From an uncultured bacterium (GTDB lineage Bacteria; Verrucomicrobiota; Lentisphaeria; Victivallales; Victivallaceae): a stretch of 15,903 nucleotides of DNA. Where the stretch lies: contig CASECL010000279.1 of the NCBI GenBank assembly GCA_949286445.1, positions 1-15,903 on the forward strand. Direction: 5' to 3'. Numbering within the stretch: position 1 is the first letter of the stretch; each line of letters begins with the position of its first letter. Below the pieces are notes generated by a model that ran no database searches, was not told the DNA's origin, and saw nothing but the letters and a program-made list of their open reading frames with translations. The position numbers and the translations under genes are program-made. Below, in pieces: positions 7,111 through 14,611 of the stretch.

Positions 7111-9696
7111 ATGGAAGAAAAAACAACTCTTACTCCAATGATGAAACAGTACCGGGAAGCCAAGGCTGAAATCCCGGAAGATACCCTGCTGCTTTTCCGG
7201 CTGGGGGATTTTTATGAAATGTTCTTCGAGGATGCCGAACGGGGCAGCAAGGCAATGGAGTTGACTTTAACCCGCCGGGCCGGGGTGCTGATGTGCGGTT
7301 TCCCGTATCACGCGCTGGATGCTCAATTGCCGAAGCTGCTGAGTCAGAATATAAAAGTCGCCATCGCTGAACAGATGGAGGATCCCCGCTTTGCCACCGG
7401 GATAGTCAAGCGTCAGATTACCCGGGTGATAACGCCCGGAACAGTGATGGATAATACGGTTCTTAACCCTTTGCGCAACAATTTTCTGGCCGCACTGGCG
7501 GTGGATAAAAAGGGGAAATGGGCATTGGCACTGCTGGATATATCCACCGGTGATTTCCGGGTGACCTGGGGGGAGGAGTATTCGCTCTGGCGTTCTGAAT
7601 TTATAAGGCTTGGAGTGAAGGAGTGTCTGATCAGCCGTTCACTGGAGAAACGCTGGCTGGAGGCCGGATATGCGGACGACAGCAATGGCGGCACAGACGG
7701 TGATTTTACGAAGAGACCGGTATTTTCCGAACCGGTATTGTGGACTGCGCTGGAAGATTACAAGTTTGATTTTGCCGTAAATCAGGAGGAATTGCTGAAG
7801 CACTTCAAGGTGGCAACTCTGGATGGTTTCGGTTGCCGGGATAATGAACTGGCGGTTTCCGCGGCGGGAGCGGTGCTGGATTATGCGGCTAACAACTTAA
7901 GACAGAATGCTGAACATGTCCGCAAACTGGAGAGTTATTCGGTGCGGGACGGTCTTCAGCTGGATGCGGCAACGGTGAGAAATCTCGAACTGGTGGAAAA
8001 TCTTTACGGCAAGGGCAGAAGCGGAACTTTGCTGGAAGTTCTTGACCGCTGTTCCACCCCCATGGGCAGCCGGATGCTGCGGGACTGGCTGCTGCGGCCG
8101 CTGTTTGATCGTGAAAGAGTGATCGCCCGGCTGGATGCGGTGGAATTTTTACACGATGATCCGCTGACTCTGGCGGAAATAAGAGAGTTGATGTCCTCCA
8201 TACGGGATTTGGAAAGACTGGGATGCAAACTTGCACTGAAAACAGTCAATGCCCGTGATCTGCGTTCATTGAGTACCGGGCTGGCAATCTTCCCGGCATT
8301 GAAATTACTGTTGAAAACCTTTGATGTGCCGCTGCTTAAGAGTTTGGAGGAAGAGATATCAGTTTTTGAAGAACTGGTGGAACGCATCGACCGCTGTATT
8401 GTGGACGAGCCGCCGCTGCTGCTGGGGGAGGGGAATATCATCCGCAGCGGTTACTCCGGAGTGCTGGACGAATTGAGAAATGCTGCGACGGAGGGAAAAA
8501 ACTGGCTCGGAGATATTCAGAGAAGAGAGCAGGAACGGACTAAAATAAAGTCTCTCAAGGTAAAATTCAACCAGGTTTTCGGGTATTACATTGAAGTAAG
8601 CAAATCAAATCTTGATCTGGTGCCGGAGGATTATGTCCGGAAACAGACACTGGTGAATGCAGAGCGTTTCATCACTCCGGAATTGAAAGAGCTGGAAAGC
8701 AAAATTCTGGGCTCCGAGGAAAAAGCAAAAGCATTGGAAAGCGAACTTTTTGAGGAACTGCGTACCTTTGCCGCCGGCTTTGCCGCGGATATACAGCGGA
8801 GTTCTGCGGCTCTTGCCACGGTGGATGTACTGTGCTCACTGGCGGAGACCGCCCGGGTTCAGCGTTACATCCGGCCTAAAATAACCGATGACGATGTTTT
8901 GAATATCAAGGGGGGCAAACATCCGGTGCTGGCAGCATCAATGGGAGATAAATTTGTCCCCAATGATGTCTATCTTGATAATGACAAGCACCGGATGATG
9001 ATTATCACCGGGCCGAATATGGCGGGGAAATCCACTTATATCCGGCAGCTGGCGTTGCTGGTGATTATGGCGCAGACCGGTTCATTTATTCCGGCGGAAA
9101 GCGCGGAAATCGGGTTGGTTGACAAACTTTTTACCCGGATTGGAGCTTCGGATGATTTAATGCGGGGGCAGAGCACCTTTATGGTGGAAATGGTGGAGAC
9201 CGCCAATATTCTGAATGGGGCTACTAATAAAAGTCTGGTAATTTTAGACGAAATCGGCCGCGGCACCAGTACATTCGACGGTCTTTCCATTGCCTGGTCA
9301 GTGGCGGAGTTTCTCCATGATGACGCTCAAAGCCATTGCCGCACTGCGTTTGCCACCCATTATCATGAACTTACTGAACTGGCGCAGACCAGAAGAGGGG
9401 TGAATAACTACAATGTCGCAGTACGGGAATATGGCGACCGGATTATATTTTTGCGCCAGATTGTTCCCGGAAGTGCAGACCGGAGTTACGGTATTCATGT
9501 AGCGAAACTTGCCGGGCTGCCTGATGCGGTAATCGAGCGGGCAAAAGTGGTGCTGGAAAATTTGGAAAATCATGTCGGAACCCCCAGGGACGCGGTGTCC
9601 AGACTGCCGCTTTCCGCAGTGCGGAGCAAGTGCAGGAAACGGGGTGAAGAGAAGTATGAAGAAGAGTCTTCACTCTTTCAGCCCGGATTATTTTAA
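7111..9696 (+). CDS. mutS: DNA mismatch repair ATPase MutS
   Basis: 861 residues, full length for MutS (E. coli 853). The N-terminal mismatch-binding domain has TPMMKQYREAK and GDFYEMFFEDA with the Phe34-x-Glu36 mismatch wedge, then LTLTRRAGVLMCGFPYHA. The ATPase domain carries Walker A GPNMAGKS (634-641), Walker B VILDEIGRGTSTFDG with Asp713-Glu714, and FATHYHELTEL. It recognises mispaired and looped DNA as a dimer and recruits MutL. The protein ends SLFQPGLF; the terminal QPGLF fits the QxxLF beta-clamp-binding pattern. The ribosome site is modest (AAGGGAA directly before the ATG), but this start gives the conserved N-terminus. It follows the methyltransferase in the same direction and is probably co-transcribed from the nagA promoter; mutL is not in the window. 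Confidence 0.98.
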   Translation: MEEKTTLTPMMKQYREAKAEIPEDTLLLFRLGDFYEMFFEDAERGSKAMELTLTRRAGVLMCGFPYHALDAQLPKLLSQNIKVAIAEQMEDPRFATGIVKRQITRVITPGTVMDNTVLNPLRNNFLAALAVDKKGKWALALLDISTGDFRVTWGEEYSLWRSEFIRLGVKECLISRSLEKRWLEAGYADDSNGGTDGDFTKRPVFSEPVLWTALEDYKFDFAVNQEELLKHFKVATLDGFGCRDNELAVSAAGAVLDYAANNLRQNAEHVRKLESYSVRDGLQLDAATVRNLELVENLYGKGRSGTLLEVLDRCSTPMGSRMLRDWLLRPLFDRERVIARLDAVEFLHDDPLTLAEIRELMSSIRDLERLGCKLALKTVNARDLRSLSTGLAIFPALKLLLKTFDVPLLKSLEEEISVFEELVERIDRCIVDEPPLLLGEGNIIRSGYSGVLDELRNAATEGKNWLGDIQRREQERTKIKSLKVKFNQVFGYYIEVSKSNLDLVPEDYVRKQTLVNAERFITPELKELESKILGSEEKAKALESELFEELRTFAAGFAADIQRSSAALATVDVLCSLAETARVQRYIRPKITDDDVLNIKGGKHPVLAASMGDKFVPNDVYLDNDKHRMMIITGPNMAGKSTYIRQLALLVIMAQTGSFIPAESAEIGLVDKLFTRIGASDDLMRGQSTFMVEMVETANILNGATNKSLVILDEIGRGTSTFDGLSIAWSVAEFLHDDAQSHCRTAFATHYHELTELAQTRRGVNNYNVAVREYGDRIIFLRQIVPGSADRSYGIHVAKLAGLPDAVIERAKVVLENLENHVGTPRDAVSRLPLSAVRSKCRKRGEEKYEEESSLFQPGLF

Positions 9697-9879
9697 TTTG
9701 TTTTAACAGTGGATATTGCGGCACGGGCAAGATAGTAAGCAGACCTGTGTTCAGAGAGTTTTTCCCGCTGAAATAATTTCTTTTTCCTGCTTGAAAGAAA
9801 TGATTTATCCCATTTTGCAATATCCGCCTGAAATTATGCTGTTTCTTTGCAATAATTCCACAATTTTGTTTAAAAACAT

Positions 9880-9907
9880 TTGCAGTATATTTTCTGTCGT
9901 GTACTAT
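9880..9907 (+). promoter_or_regulatory. Possible promoter entering the inverted-repeat element
   Basis: TTGCAG (9880-9885), 16 bases, TACTAT (9902-9907). The expected start is near 9914, inside the left inverted repeat. A 17-codon frame (9916-9969, MQKSIFALDKAAKPTHT) begins there but lacks a ribosome site. Confidence 0.25.
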
Positions 9908-9910
9908 AGG

Positions 9911-10217
9911 CGATTATGCAAAAGTCGATTTTTGCTTTAGATAAGGCGGCAAAGCCGACGCATACTTGACGTATGCGGGGCTGAAGCAAACGAAATATAA
10001 AATTAAAAGCGACTGTAACCCAACGATTGCTTCTGCGGAAAGATTTCGCAAAAATATATACTTTGTCCTCAAAAACTTGCAATTTTATCATTCGTGCATC
10101 ACCTTCCGTTCCCCCTCTTTCGGGCAGTTCTGGCGTCAATTTTAAGCTTGTGTACGAGACAGTACGCGGTGCTCTCATTTCCTGAAAACTGTCTCAAAAT
10201 AGGGTTTTGCATAATCG
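9911..10217. repeat. MITE-like element bounded by 13-bp inverted repeats
   Basis: CGATTATGCAAAA at 9911-9923 is repeated as its exact reverse complement at 10205-10217. Inside the left end, TTTGCTTTAG (9931-9940) pairs with CTGAAGCAAA (9981-9990) with one G-U, enclosing the perfect CGCATAC/GTATGCG stem (9959-9977, 5-base loop). The interior has no transposase and no clear gene. No target-site duplication is obvious in the flanks. This could be a non-autonomous mobile element, an interspersed repeat of this genome, or a structured RNA. Confidence 0.45.
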
Positions 10218-10591
10218 ACTGCTCTATCTGCAAGAGGTGTGCCGCTGCCGTCCGGGATAGACTGAAAGATTGAAAATTGCAATATATTTTCTTCATAAGT
10301 ATTAAAATTTTACCCCTCTGATTTTATAATGACAGCAGCGGAGAAAATCAGCCGGAACGGCAATCCATGGTTTTATGCAGGTGGATTGCATTTATGGTAT
10401 TGGTGAACTGGATGCGGAGATACAAGTTTGGTCAATGGCGGAAAACATCATTTATGGCTACAGAAAACGGGAGTTTTAAGATTTGAAAAACAGTAGAAAA
10501 ACATATTCTTTCACCTGTGATCTAATGTGTTGAGAATATCTCTCCGACGGTAAAAATCCATCCGCAGAAATGACCAAAATCCGGATGTCGG

Positions 10592-10627
10592 AAAATAAAA
10601 AAAGGATGAAATAATTGAACTTCATCC
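10592..10627 (-). terminator. Rho-independent terminator, distal copy (minus strand)
   Basis: The 7-bp stem GGATGAA (10604-10610)/TTCATCC (10621-10627) is followed, on the minus strand, by a T-rich run complementary to 10592-10603. It is the second terminator met by transcription from the operon at 11451-10726. Confidence 0.7.
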
Positions 10628-10647
10628 TGTCAGAAAGTTGATCCTGA

Positions 10648-10683
10648 AAAATAAAAAAAGGATGAAATAATTAAATTTCATCC
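10648..10683 (-). terminator. Rho-independent terminator, proximal copy (minus strand)
   Basis: A perfect 9-bp stem GGATGAAAT (10660-10668)/ATTTCATCC (10675-10683) with a six-base loop is followed on the minus strand by TTTTTTTATTTT. It lies about 43 bases after the stop of the 152-aa gene. Its first 25 bases (10648-10672) are identical to 10592-10616. Confidence 0.8.
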
Positions 10684-10703
10684 CCGCATGTAAAACAGAT
10701 CGT

Positions 10704-10718
10704 ACGGCATAATGCCGT
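10704..10718. repeat. 15-bp palindrome
   Basis: ACGGCAT, one central base, ATGCCGT: a perfect inverted repeat just after the stop of the 152-aa gene and before the terminators. It could be an mRNA 3' stem or a protein-binding site; nothing further can be read. Confidence 0.3.
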
Positions 10719-10725
10719 TCTTTCA

Positions 10726-11184
10726 TCATAGCCGGTATCGCGCCTGATAACTGCACAGCATACGCCCGCTTGGAATTGGCTGTCCGGTGAAAAACATTTG
10801 ATTTTTCTTCTGCAACGGACGGGTCGATGCGGTTATCAGGAACGACTTTCCCCGGCATCCCGAGAAAAACACACTGTACAATCCCGACACATCACACTTT
10901 ACCCGGAAGTGGTGAGGAGTAATCCCGGCAAAACTGCAACCTGTCGAAACACATACAAAATCCCCCCGGCTCATGTCCCAATGCAGACCGCCGAGCAACA
11001 GCGTCCCGTCGCTCCACCGCGGTTCTTCAAAGGAACATCCCGGAAGTGAAAAACTCAACGCACTGCCTTTTATGCCATTCCAGTACCGTGCCGCAATGGA
11101 GGCACACTCCACCGATACCGAGAAACAATCCCCATATCCGGGGATTACTTCCCAGTCGCTGTGCACGGTACGGAACGCATTCAT
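10726..11184 (-). CDS. Hypothetical protein, 152 aa, cysteine-rich
   Basis: No family is recognised. The product is soluble-looking, with no signal peptide or membrane segment, and contains eight cysteines (20, 27, 50, 78, 83, 97, 110, 144) and several aromatic/Gly beta-like stretches (TLLLGGLHWDMSRGDFVCVS). It is supported as a gene by context: it begins 24 bases after the stop of the 80-aa gene, on the same strand, has GGAG about ten bases before its ATG, and is followed within 45 bases by a strong terminator. The two genes thus form one transcription unit from the promoter at 11572-11600. A joint role with the 80-aa protein is inference only. Moderate confidence that it is real; function unknown. 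Confidence 0.6.
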   Translation of the reverse strand: MNAFRTVHSDWEVIPGYGDCFSVSVECASIAARYWNGIKGSALSFSLPGCSFEEPRWSDGTLLLGGLHWDMSRGDFVCVSTGCSFAGITPHHFRVKCDVSGLYSVFFSGCRGKSFLITASTRPLQKKNQMFFTGQPIPSGRMLCSYQARYRL

Positions 11185-11208
11185 CGGCAGAAAACTCCGT
11201 AAAAACTA

Positions 11209-11451
11209 TTATTTACCGGCGTTTTCGTTCTTCTGGAGAACACCAGCTTCCACCAGCTTGTCAATCAGCTGCTGCATGGAGTTGAATGCTCCGAGGAAGC
11301 CCTGCGGCGGCATAATGATGCGTTCTTTGACCACCGGGGTCGGGGCCGCGCCGTCTTCGTTGGGCTGCAGGGTTACAAAGTCAAAACGGACCATGCCGCC
11401 CGCAAAGTGAATCTGTCCGATACCGTCAGCGAAAATTTCTTTCTTGTCCAT
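11209..11451 (-). CDS. Small conserved-looking hypothetical protein, 80 aa
   Basis: 80 residues, no signal peptide. The sequence reads like a compact beta-sheet unit (FADGIGQIHFAGGMVRFDFVTLQP) followed by a basic/proline linker and a C-terminal helix (GAFNSMQQLIDKLVEAGVL). It loosely resembles small DUF3467-like bacterial proteins, but this is not firm. Gene evidence is strong: AAGGA (11459-11463) lies seven bases before the ATG, a consensus sigma70 promoter is 120 bases upstream, and a second gene follows in the same direction after 24 bases. The predicted 114-base leader contains the hairpin TGCCGC-TTCT-GCGGCA (11469-11484) right before the ribosome site, which might tune translation. It is the first gene of a two-gene unit ending at the tandem terminators. 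Confidence 0.8.
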   Translation of the reverse strand: MDKKEIFADGIGQIHFAGGMVRFDFVTLQPNEDGAAPTPVVKERIIMPPQGFLGAFNSMQQLIDKLVEAGVLQKNENAGK

Positions 11452-11468
11452 AATTTTTTCCTTTTCTA

Positions 11469-11484
11469 TGCCGCAGAAGCGGCA
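11469..11484 (-). promoter_or_regulatory. Leader hairpin next to the ribosome site
   Basis: TGCCGC, tetraloop, GCGGCA (6 bp, perfect) ends five bases before AAGGA of the 80-aa gene. It is not followed by a T-run, so it is a leader stem and not a terminator. Confidence 0.45.
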
Positions 11485-11571
11485 CTGATTTTTACTGTGT
11501 GACGTTTCTCACCAAACGCCGGTTCCCGCAGATTACTCCGGGAGCCTCCAGCCAATTCATTTTCTATGCGT

Positions 11572-11600
11572 ATTATAACATTGCTGTTTTGATTTGTCAA
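11572..11600 (-). promoter_or_regulatory. Perfect consensus sigma70 promoter of the small operon
   Basis: On the minus strand TTGACA (11595-11600) and TATAAT (11572-11577) match the consensus at all twelve positions with the ideal 17-base spacer. The predicted start is near 11565. It is the strongest promoter in the window. Confidence 0.85.
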
Positions 11601-11655
11601 CCCGTTTCAGTGAAAAAATCTGTTTTTTTATTTTCCGGCCTTCATTTCTGTCCGG

Positions 11656-11670
11656 TTAATGCTGCATTAA
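11656..11670. repeat. 15-bp palindrome after the GH13 gene
   Basis: TTAATGC, one base, GCATTAA: a perfect inverted repeat 13 bases after the stop of the GH13 gene. It is flanked by CCGG on both sides, which can extend the fold. It may act as a 3' stem or a regulator site; the T-run expected of an intrinsic terminator does not follow directly. Confidence 0.35.
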
Positions 11671-11682
11671 TATTGTTTCCGG

Positions 11683-13242
11683 TCATTTCTGCACGGCATA
11701 AAAAGCAAAGCTTTCCGGCTCCAGCGCAACGGAATTGCCGGTTCTTGCAGCGTGAAATTCATGCAGAGTTTCCAATTTTGCCGACGGCAGCACGGCAGAG
11801 AGGCTTTTACCGGTAGGATTGAATACCGCAAAAACTTTATCCCGTCCGCAGGAGCGTTCGATAACCAACGGGAAAATGCCTGATTTACCATGGACAATCT
11901 GCAAATTCCCGTCCGAGCACAGCGCACGCCGGGAAAGCCGCAGCCGGATCAGAGATTTTACCTCGTTATACAATGGATTGTTGCCTTTTTCCGCCTCTTC
12001 CACACTGGGGGCATCAGCACTTTCATCCACCGGAAGATAAAGTTTTTCCGCCGGAGCGGTGGAAAAACCGGCATTTCTGCCTTTTGTCCACTGCATGGGA
12101 GTTCTTGAGCCGCCGCGGGAATCGCTGCCCTCGGTCATAACGCCTTCAATATAGCGCATGCCGATTTCGTCTCCGTAATAGATGAATGGACACCCCGGCA
12201 TGGCAAGCATGAATGCCAGTTTCACCGCCATGCCCCGCGGAGTGGAAAAGTGCCGCATCCGCCAGGTATCGTGATTGCCGGAAAAAATACCGATATAACC
12301 TTTGCCCTTGACGGAGTTGTAATGTCTCAGATACTCTTTCAGCCATTTAGCCAGCCCGCCATGATTGTCCCGGTCGAAAACAATTTTGGGACGCGGAAGC
12401 TCCGGATTCATCCAGTTTTCATTACGGAATATGTTGAGACCGTAAAAATCCACATGAAAACCTCCGCTGATGGAAACCGCCGGATTGAACCATTCCGACA
12501 CCAGAGCCGCTTCCGGATATTCTTTTTCAAACATCTTCCGGGTTTCCCGCCAGAATTTGCGGGTATATTTGTAATCCGGATCCCGCTTCACCACGCTGTG
12601 AGCCATATCCACCCGGAAGCCGTCGCATCCCAAGTCCATCCAGAAACGCATCACATTTCTGATCATCTGCCGGTTTTTCTCGCAGGACGGGTGATTGTAA
12701 TGCATTTCCCAGGGATGTTTTACGATGTTGAAACCGTAATTTATCGCCGGCTGAACCGCAAAGAAATTGGCCTTGAACGCGCCGCGCGGCGACCAGCCGG
12801 AAACATAATAATCATCCGCTTCATTTTTATCCCCGCGGTAACAGAGAGTGGGACTCCAGATGAACATATCCGTTTTGTCATTTGGCTCAAGTTCACCTGA
12901 TCTGGCAAAATCCGGGTGTTCAATGGCGGTATGTCCGACAACCAGATCCAGAATAACGTGAATGCCGCGTTCGTGGCAGGCCCGGAAAAAACGCTGCGCA
13001 TCTTCATTGGTGCCGTAGCGGGGATCAACCTTACAGAAATCAGTTATATCATACCCGCCGTCCCGGAAAGCCGATTCAAACCACGGATTAAGCCAGATGG
13101 CATTGAAGCCGCTGTCTTTTACATAATCAAGTTTTTCAATCATTCCCTGTATATCTCCAATGCCGTCGCCATTGGAATCATAGAAACTGGGGGGGTAGAT
13201 CTGGTAGAATACTGCGTTGCCAAGCCATTTCGGGGTAATCAT
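11683..13242 (-). CDS. GH13 alpha-amylase/alpha-glucosidase family enzyme
   Basis: 519 residues from the ATG at 13240-13242, chosen because AGGAG lies seven bases before it and the product then begins MITPKWLGNAVFYQIYP, the normal GH13 N-terminus; an ATG at 13302 would add 20 unlikely residues. The TIM-barrel motifs are present: GFRVDMAH with nucleophile Asp212, LVSEWF with acid/base Glu250, FSGNHD with Asp325, then FIYYGDEIGM and RTPMQW, which are typical of oligo-1,6-glucosidase/trehalose-synthase-like members. Region I reads DLVVGHT (99-105), with Gly where most GH13 enzymes have Asn. No signal peptide, so it probably acts in the cytoplasm on imported alpha-glucosides. The substrate cannot be fixed. 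The lacI-type gene lies just upstream on the same strand and is a likely regulator. Confidence 0.92.
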   Translation of the reverse strand: MITPKWLGNAVFYQIYPPSFYDSNGDGIGDIQGMIEKLDYVKDSGFNAIWLNPWFESAFRDGGYDITDFCKVDPRYGTNEDAQRFFRACHERGIHVILDLVVGHTAIEHPDFARSGELEPNDKTDMFIWSPTLCYRGDKNEADDYYVSGWSPRGAFKANFFAVQPAINYGFNIVKHPWEMHYNHPSCEKNRQMIRNVMRFWMDLGCDGFRVDMAHSVVKRDPDYKYTRKFWRETRKMFEKEYPEAALVSEWFNPAVSISGGFHVDFYGLNIFRNENWMNPELPRPKIVFDRDNHGGLAKWLKEYLRHYNSVKGKGYIGIFSGNHDTWRMRHFSTPRGMAVKLAFMLAMPGCPFIYYGDEIGMRYIEGVMTEGSDSRGGSRTPMQWTKGRNAGFSTAPAEKLYLPVDESADAPSVEEAEKGNNPLYNEVKSLIRLRLSRRALCSDGNLQIVHGKSGIFPLVIERSCGRDKVFAVFNPTGKSLSAVLPSAKLETLHEFHAARTGNSVALEPESFAFYAVQK

Positions 13243-13320
13243 TTGACCTCTCCTGTAATTTTTTATATTATTTTTCATCTCACAGTGCCGGATATGATGC
13301 ACGGACCGGGTTTATAAATG

Positions 13321-13350
13321 ATAATATAAATGGAGTTATAATATTTTCAA
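13321..13350 (-). promoter_or_regulatory. Predicted promoter of the GH13 gene
   Basis: TTGAAA (13345-13350), 18 bases, TATTAT (13321-13326) on the minus strand. The leader is about 70 bases. The inverted pair AAATGGAGTT/AACTCCCCATTT (about 13329-13370, two-base bulge) spans the -35 box and could be an operator. Confidence 0.4.
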
Positions 13351-13373
13351 GTAAAAAAAACTCCCCATTTTAG

Positions 13374-13399
13374 AAAAAAAGTCTATAAAGTGGTTTATA
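13374..13399 (-). terminator. Weak AU-rich terminator candidate after lacI-type gene
   Basis: TATAAA, loop CCAC, TTTATA (13384-13399) followed on the minus strand by GAC and seven Ts. The stem has only A-U pairs, so termination would be weak. Confidence 0.3.
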
Positions 13400-13445
13400 T
13401 TGTATGCTCTTTCTATTGCCAGGTGTCGGATTTTTAACGGGAAGT

Positions 13446-14441
13446 TTATTCTGCCGGAGAATGTTTACCTTCAATCAGTTCCGGAGCTATCATTACTCTC
13501 CGGCATGGTGCAGTGGGATTGGCCAGACGCCAGATCAGCAATTCAGCCGCGGCGCGGCCGAGTTCATCGTGGTTGAGTTCGATCATGTCGATGGAGTCGT
13601 CAATGCCGGCAAGCTGTTCTCTGGATATATTGAGCGGCAGTATGATGCAGTCTCGTTTAACATCAATTTCATGGTGAAGCATTTGCAAATAGAAGTGGTA
13701 GAAATTTACTTCGGCATCTTCCAGGAGAATAGCATATTTTCCGTTTGAGGGGGAGGGGAAAAAATTCAGATAATCTTCTACAAATTCCAGTTCGAGACCG
13801 TGTTTGGCCGCTTGATCGGAGATGTGTTCCCTGCGGCTGCGCTGAGACAGTTCAATGGTATTTCCGCCGCAGAAATAAACTTTGTTCACATTCCGGCTCT
13901 TGAAATAGTCCACTACAATCTGGGCAAGAATCTGATTGTCGCAATAAACCTGATCTCCGATCCGGGGTTTTACCGGAGAAGCCAGACACCAGACGTGAGG
14001 CATCCGGCTTACAGCCTCGATGACTGCCGTGGATTTCGGCCAGTTTTTACAAATAATTCCATCGATTTGTCCGTTGGTTACAGTACTTGGCAGTTCCCCG
14101 TTATGATCAAGTTTGCAAAAAAGCATTTCGATATTGTCGCGCTGCAGTACATCGGCTATGCCATGAGCAAGCGAGCTGGTTATTCTTGTGCGGGCGGCGA
14201 TTTCGAGAACATCAGGCACCAGAAAGGCAATACGGCTGCATCGCACCCTGCTGCCGCTGGTTATCCGGCTGCGGAGTTTCCGTTCTGCCGGGACATAACC
14301 CAGTTGAGCGATGGCTGCTTCCACTTTTTTTCTGGTACTGGCATCCACCCGGGCAGAATTGCTGGTCACCCGGGAAACTGTACTGCGTGATACACCAGCC
14401 AGTTTTGCCACATCGTCAATTACGCTTCTTTGTTGTTTCAT
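13446..14441 (-). CDS. LacI-family transcriptional regulator
   Basis: 331 residues. The N-terminal helix-turn-helix is clear: VIDDVAKLAGVSRSTVSRVTSNSARVDASTRKKVEAAIAQLGYVP condensed across residues 7-51, with the hinge region up to about 68. Residues about 69-331 form a periplasmic-binding-protein-like effector domain, with VYFCGGN and the terminal ELGRAAAELLIWRLANP...APELIEGKHS typical of LacI members. Such proteins bind palindromic operators as dimers and respond to a sugar. GGAG lies ten bases before the ATG. The gene is followed on the same strand by the GH13 enzyme, which has its own promoter, and is divergent from the repeat-protein gene; a 14-bp palindrome in the divergent region is a candidate site. 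The effector is unknown; an alpha-glucoside is a reasonable guess from context. Confidence 0.93.
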   Translation of the reverse strand: MKQQRSVIDDVAKLAGVSRSTVSRVTSNSARVDASTRKKVEAAIAQLGYVPAERKLRSRITSGSRVRCSRIAFLVPDVLEIAARTRITSSLAHGIADVLQRDNIEMLFCKLDHNGELPSTVTNGQIDGIICKNWPKSTAVIEAVSRMPHVWCLASPVKPRIGDQVYCDNQILAQIVVDYFKSRNVNKVYFCGGNTIELSQRSRREHISDQAAKHGLELEFVEDYLNFFPSPSNGKYAILLEDAEVNFYHFYLQMLHHEIDVKRDCIILPLNISREQLAGIDDSIDMIELNHDELGRAAAELLIWRLANPTAPCRRVMIAPELIEGKHSPAE

Positions 14442-14469
14442 GAAACAATATCTCCACTTTTACCATTTA

Positions 14470-14498
14470 AATATACACTTTGATGGTGAATAATGCAA
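14470..14498 (-). promoter_or_regulatory. Predicted promoter of the lacI-type gene
   Basis: TTGCAT (14493-14498) and TATATT (14470-14475), 17-base spacer on the minus strand: the same hexamers and spacing as before ftsK. The leader is about 22 bases. Confidence 0.6.
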
Positions 14499-14557
14499 TT
14501 ATATTTGATGTTTTTTTGTTTGTATTGCAAAGAGAAAACAGGTGTGAACCGGAATTG

Positions 14558-14571
14558 AGTGAAATTTCACT
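14558..14571. promoter_or_regulatory. 14-bp perfect palindrome, candidate operator
   Basis: AGTGAAATTTCACT is its own reverse complement. It lies between the divergent lacI-type and repeat-protein promoters, 40 bases upstream of the latter's -35 box. Size and symmetry suit a dimeric regulator; which one binds is unknown. Confidence 0.45.
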
Positions 14572-14611
14572 AATGCTTTTTTATTTTCATTGAATTTTCA
14601 TTAAAAAATAC

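Larger units (their letters stand above)
9697..10690. other. ~1 kb intergenic region without a convincing gene
   Basis: No frame in this stretch carries a recognisable domain together with a ribosome site. The longest, on the minus strand at 9870-10178 and 10099-10296, overlap the inverted-repeat element and have low-complexity, unfamiliar translations. Contents described separately are a possible promoter at 9880-9907, an inverted-repeat-bounded element at 9911-10217, small inverted repeats CTGATTTT/AAAATCAG (10318-10351) and CAATCCA/TGGATTG (10361-10388), and two minus-strand terminators at 10592-10683. An AU-only 8-bp repeat, ATTTCTTT/AAAGAAAT (9776-9801), could be a weak mutS terminator. 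Confidence 0.6.

Noticed and set aside
9776..9801. ATTTCTTT/AAAGAAAT inverted repeat after mutS as terminator
   Set aside because: The stem is almost all A-U and no T-run follows, so it was not called as a terminator.
9870..10296. Minus-strand frames of 102 and 65 codons across the inverted-repeat element
   Set aside because: They overlap each other in different frames, lack ribosome sites, cross the repeat boundaries, and read like translated repeat DNA.
10367..10486. Short plus-strand frame of about 39 codons (ends FMATENGSFKI)
   Set aside because: No ribosome site, promoter or recognisable similarity.
11600..11640. AAAAAA/TTTTTT stem with T-run on the plus strand
   Set aside because: No plus-strand gene ends nearby, and the stem is homopolymeric.
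12250..12900. 216-codon plus-strand frame inside the GH13 gene
   Set aside because: It is antisense to a motif-complete GH13 enzyme; the translation has no recognisable family.
13243..13302. Upstream ATG extending the GH13 protein by 20 residues
   Set aside because: The ATG at 13242 has a good Shine-Dalgarno and gives the normal family N-terminus; the extension (MHHIRHCEMKNN...) looks like translated leader.
13800..14390. 196-codon plus-strand frame inside the lacI-type gene
   Set aside because: Antisense to a clear LacI-family protein, without promoter or ribosome site.
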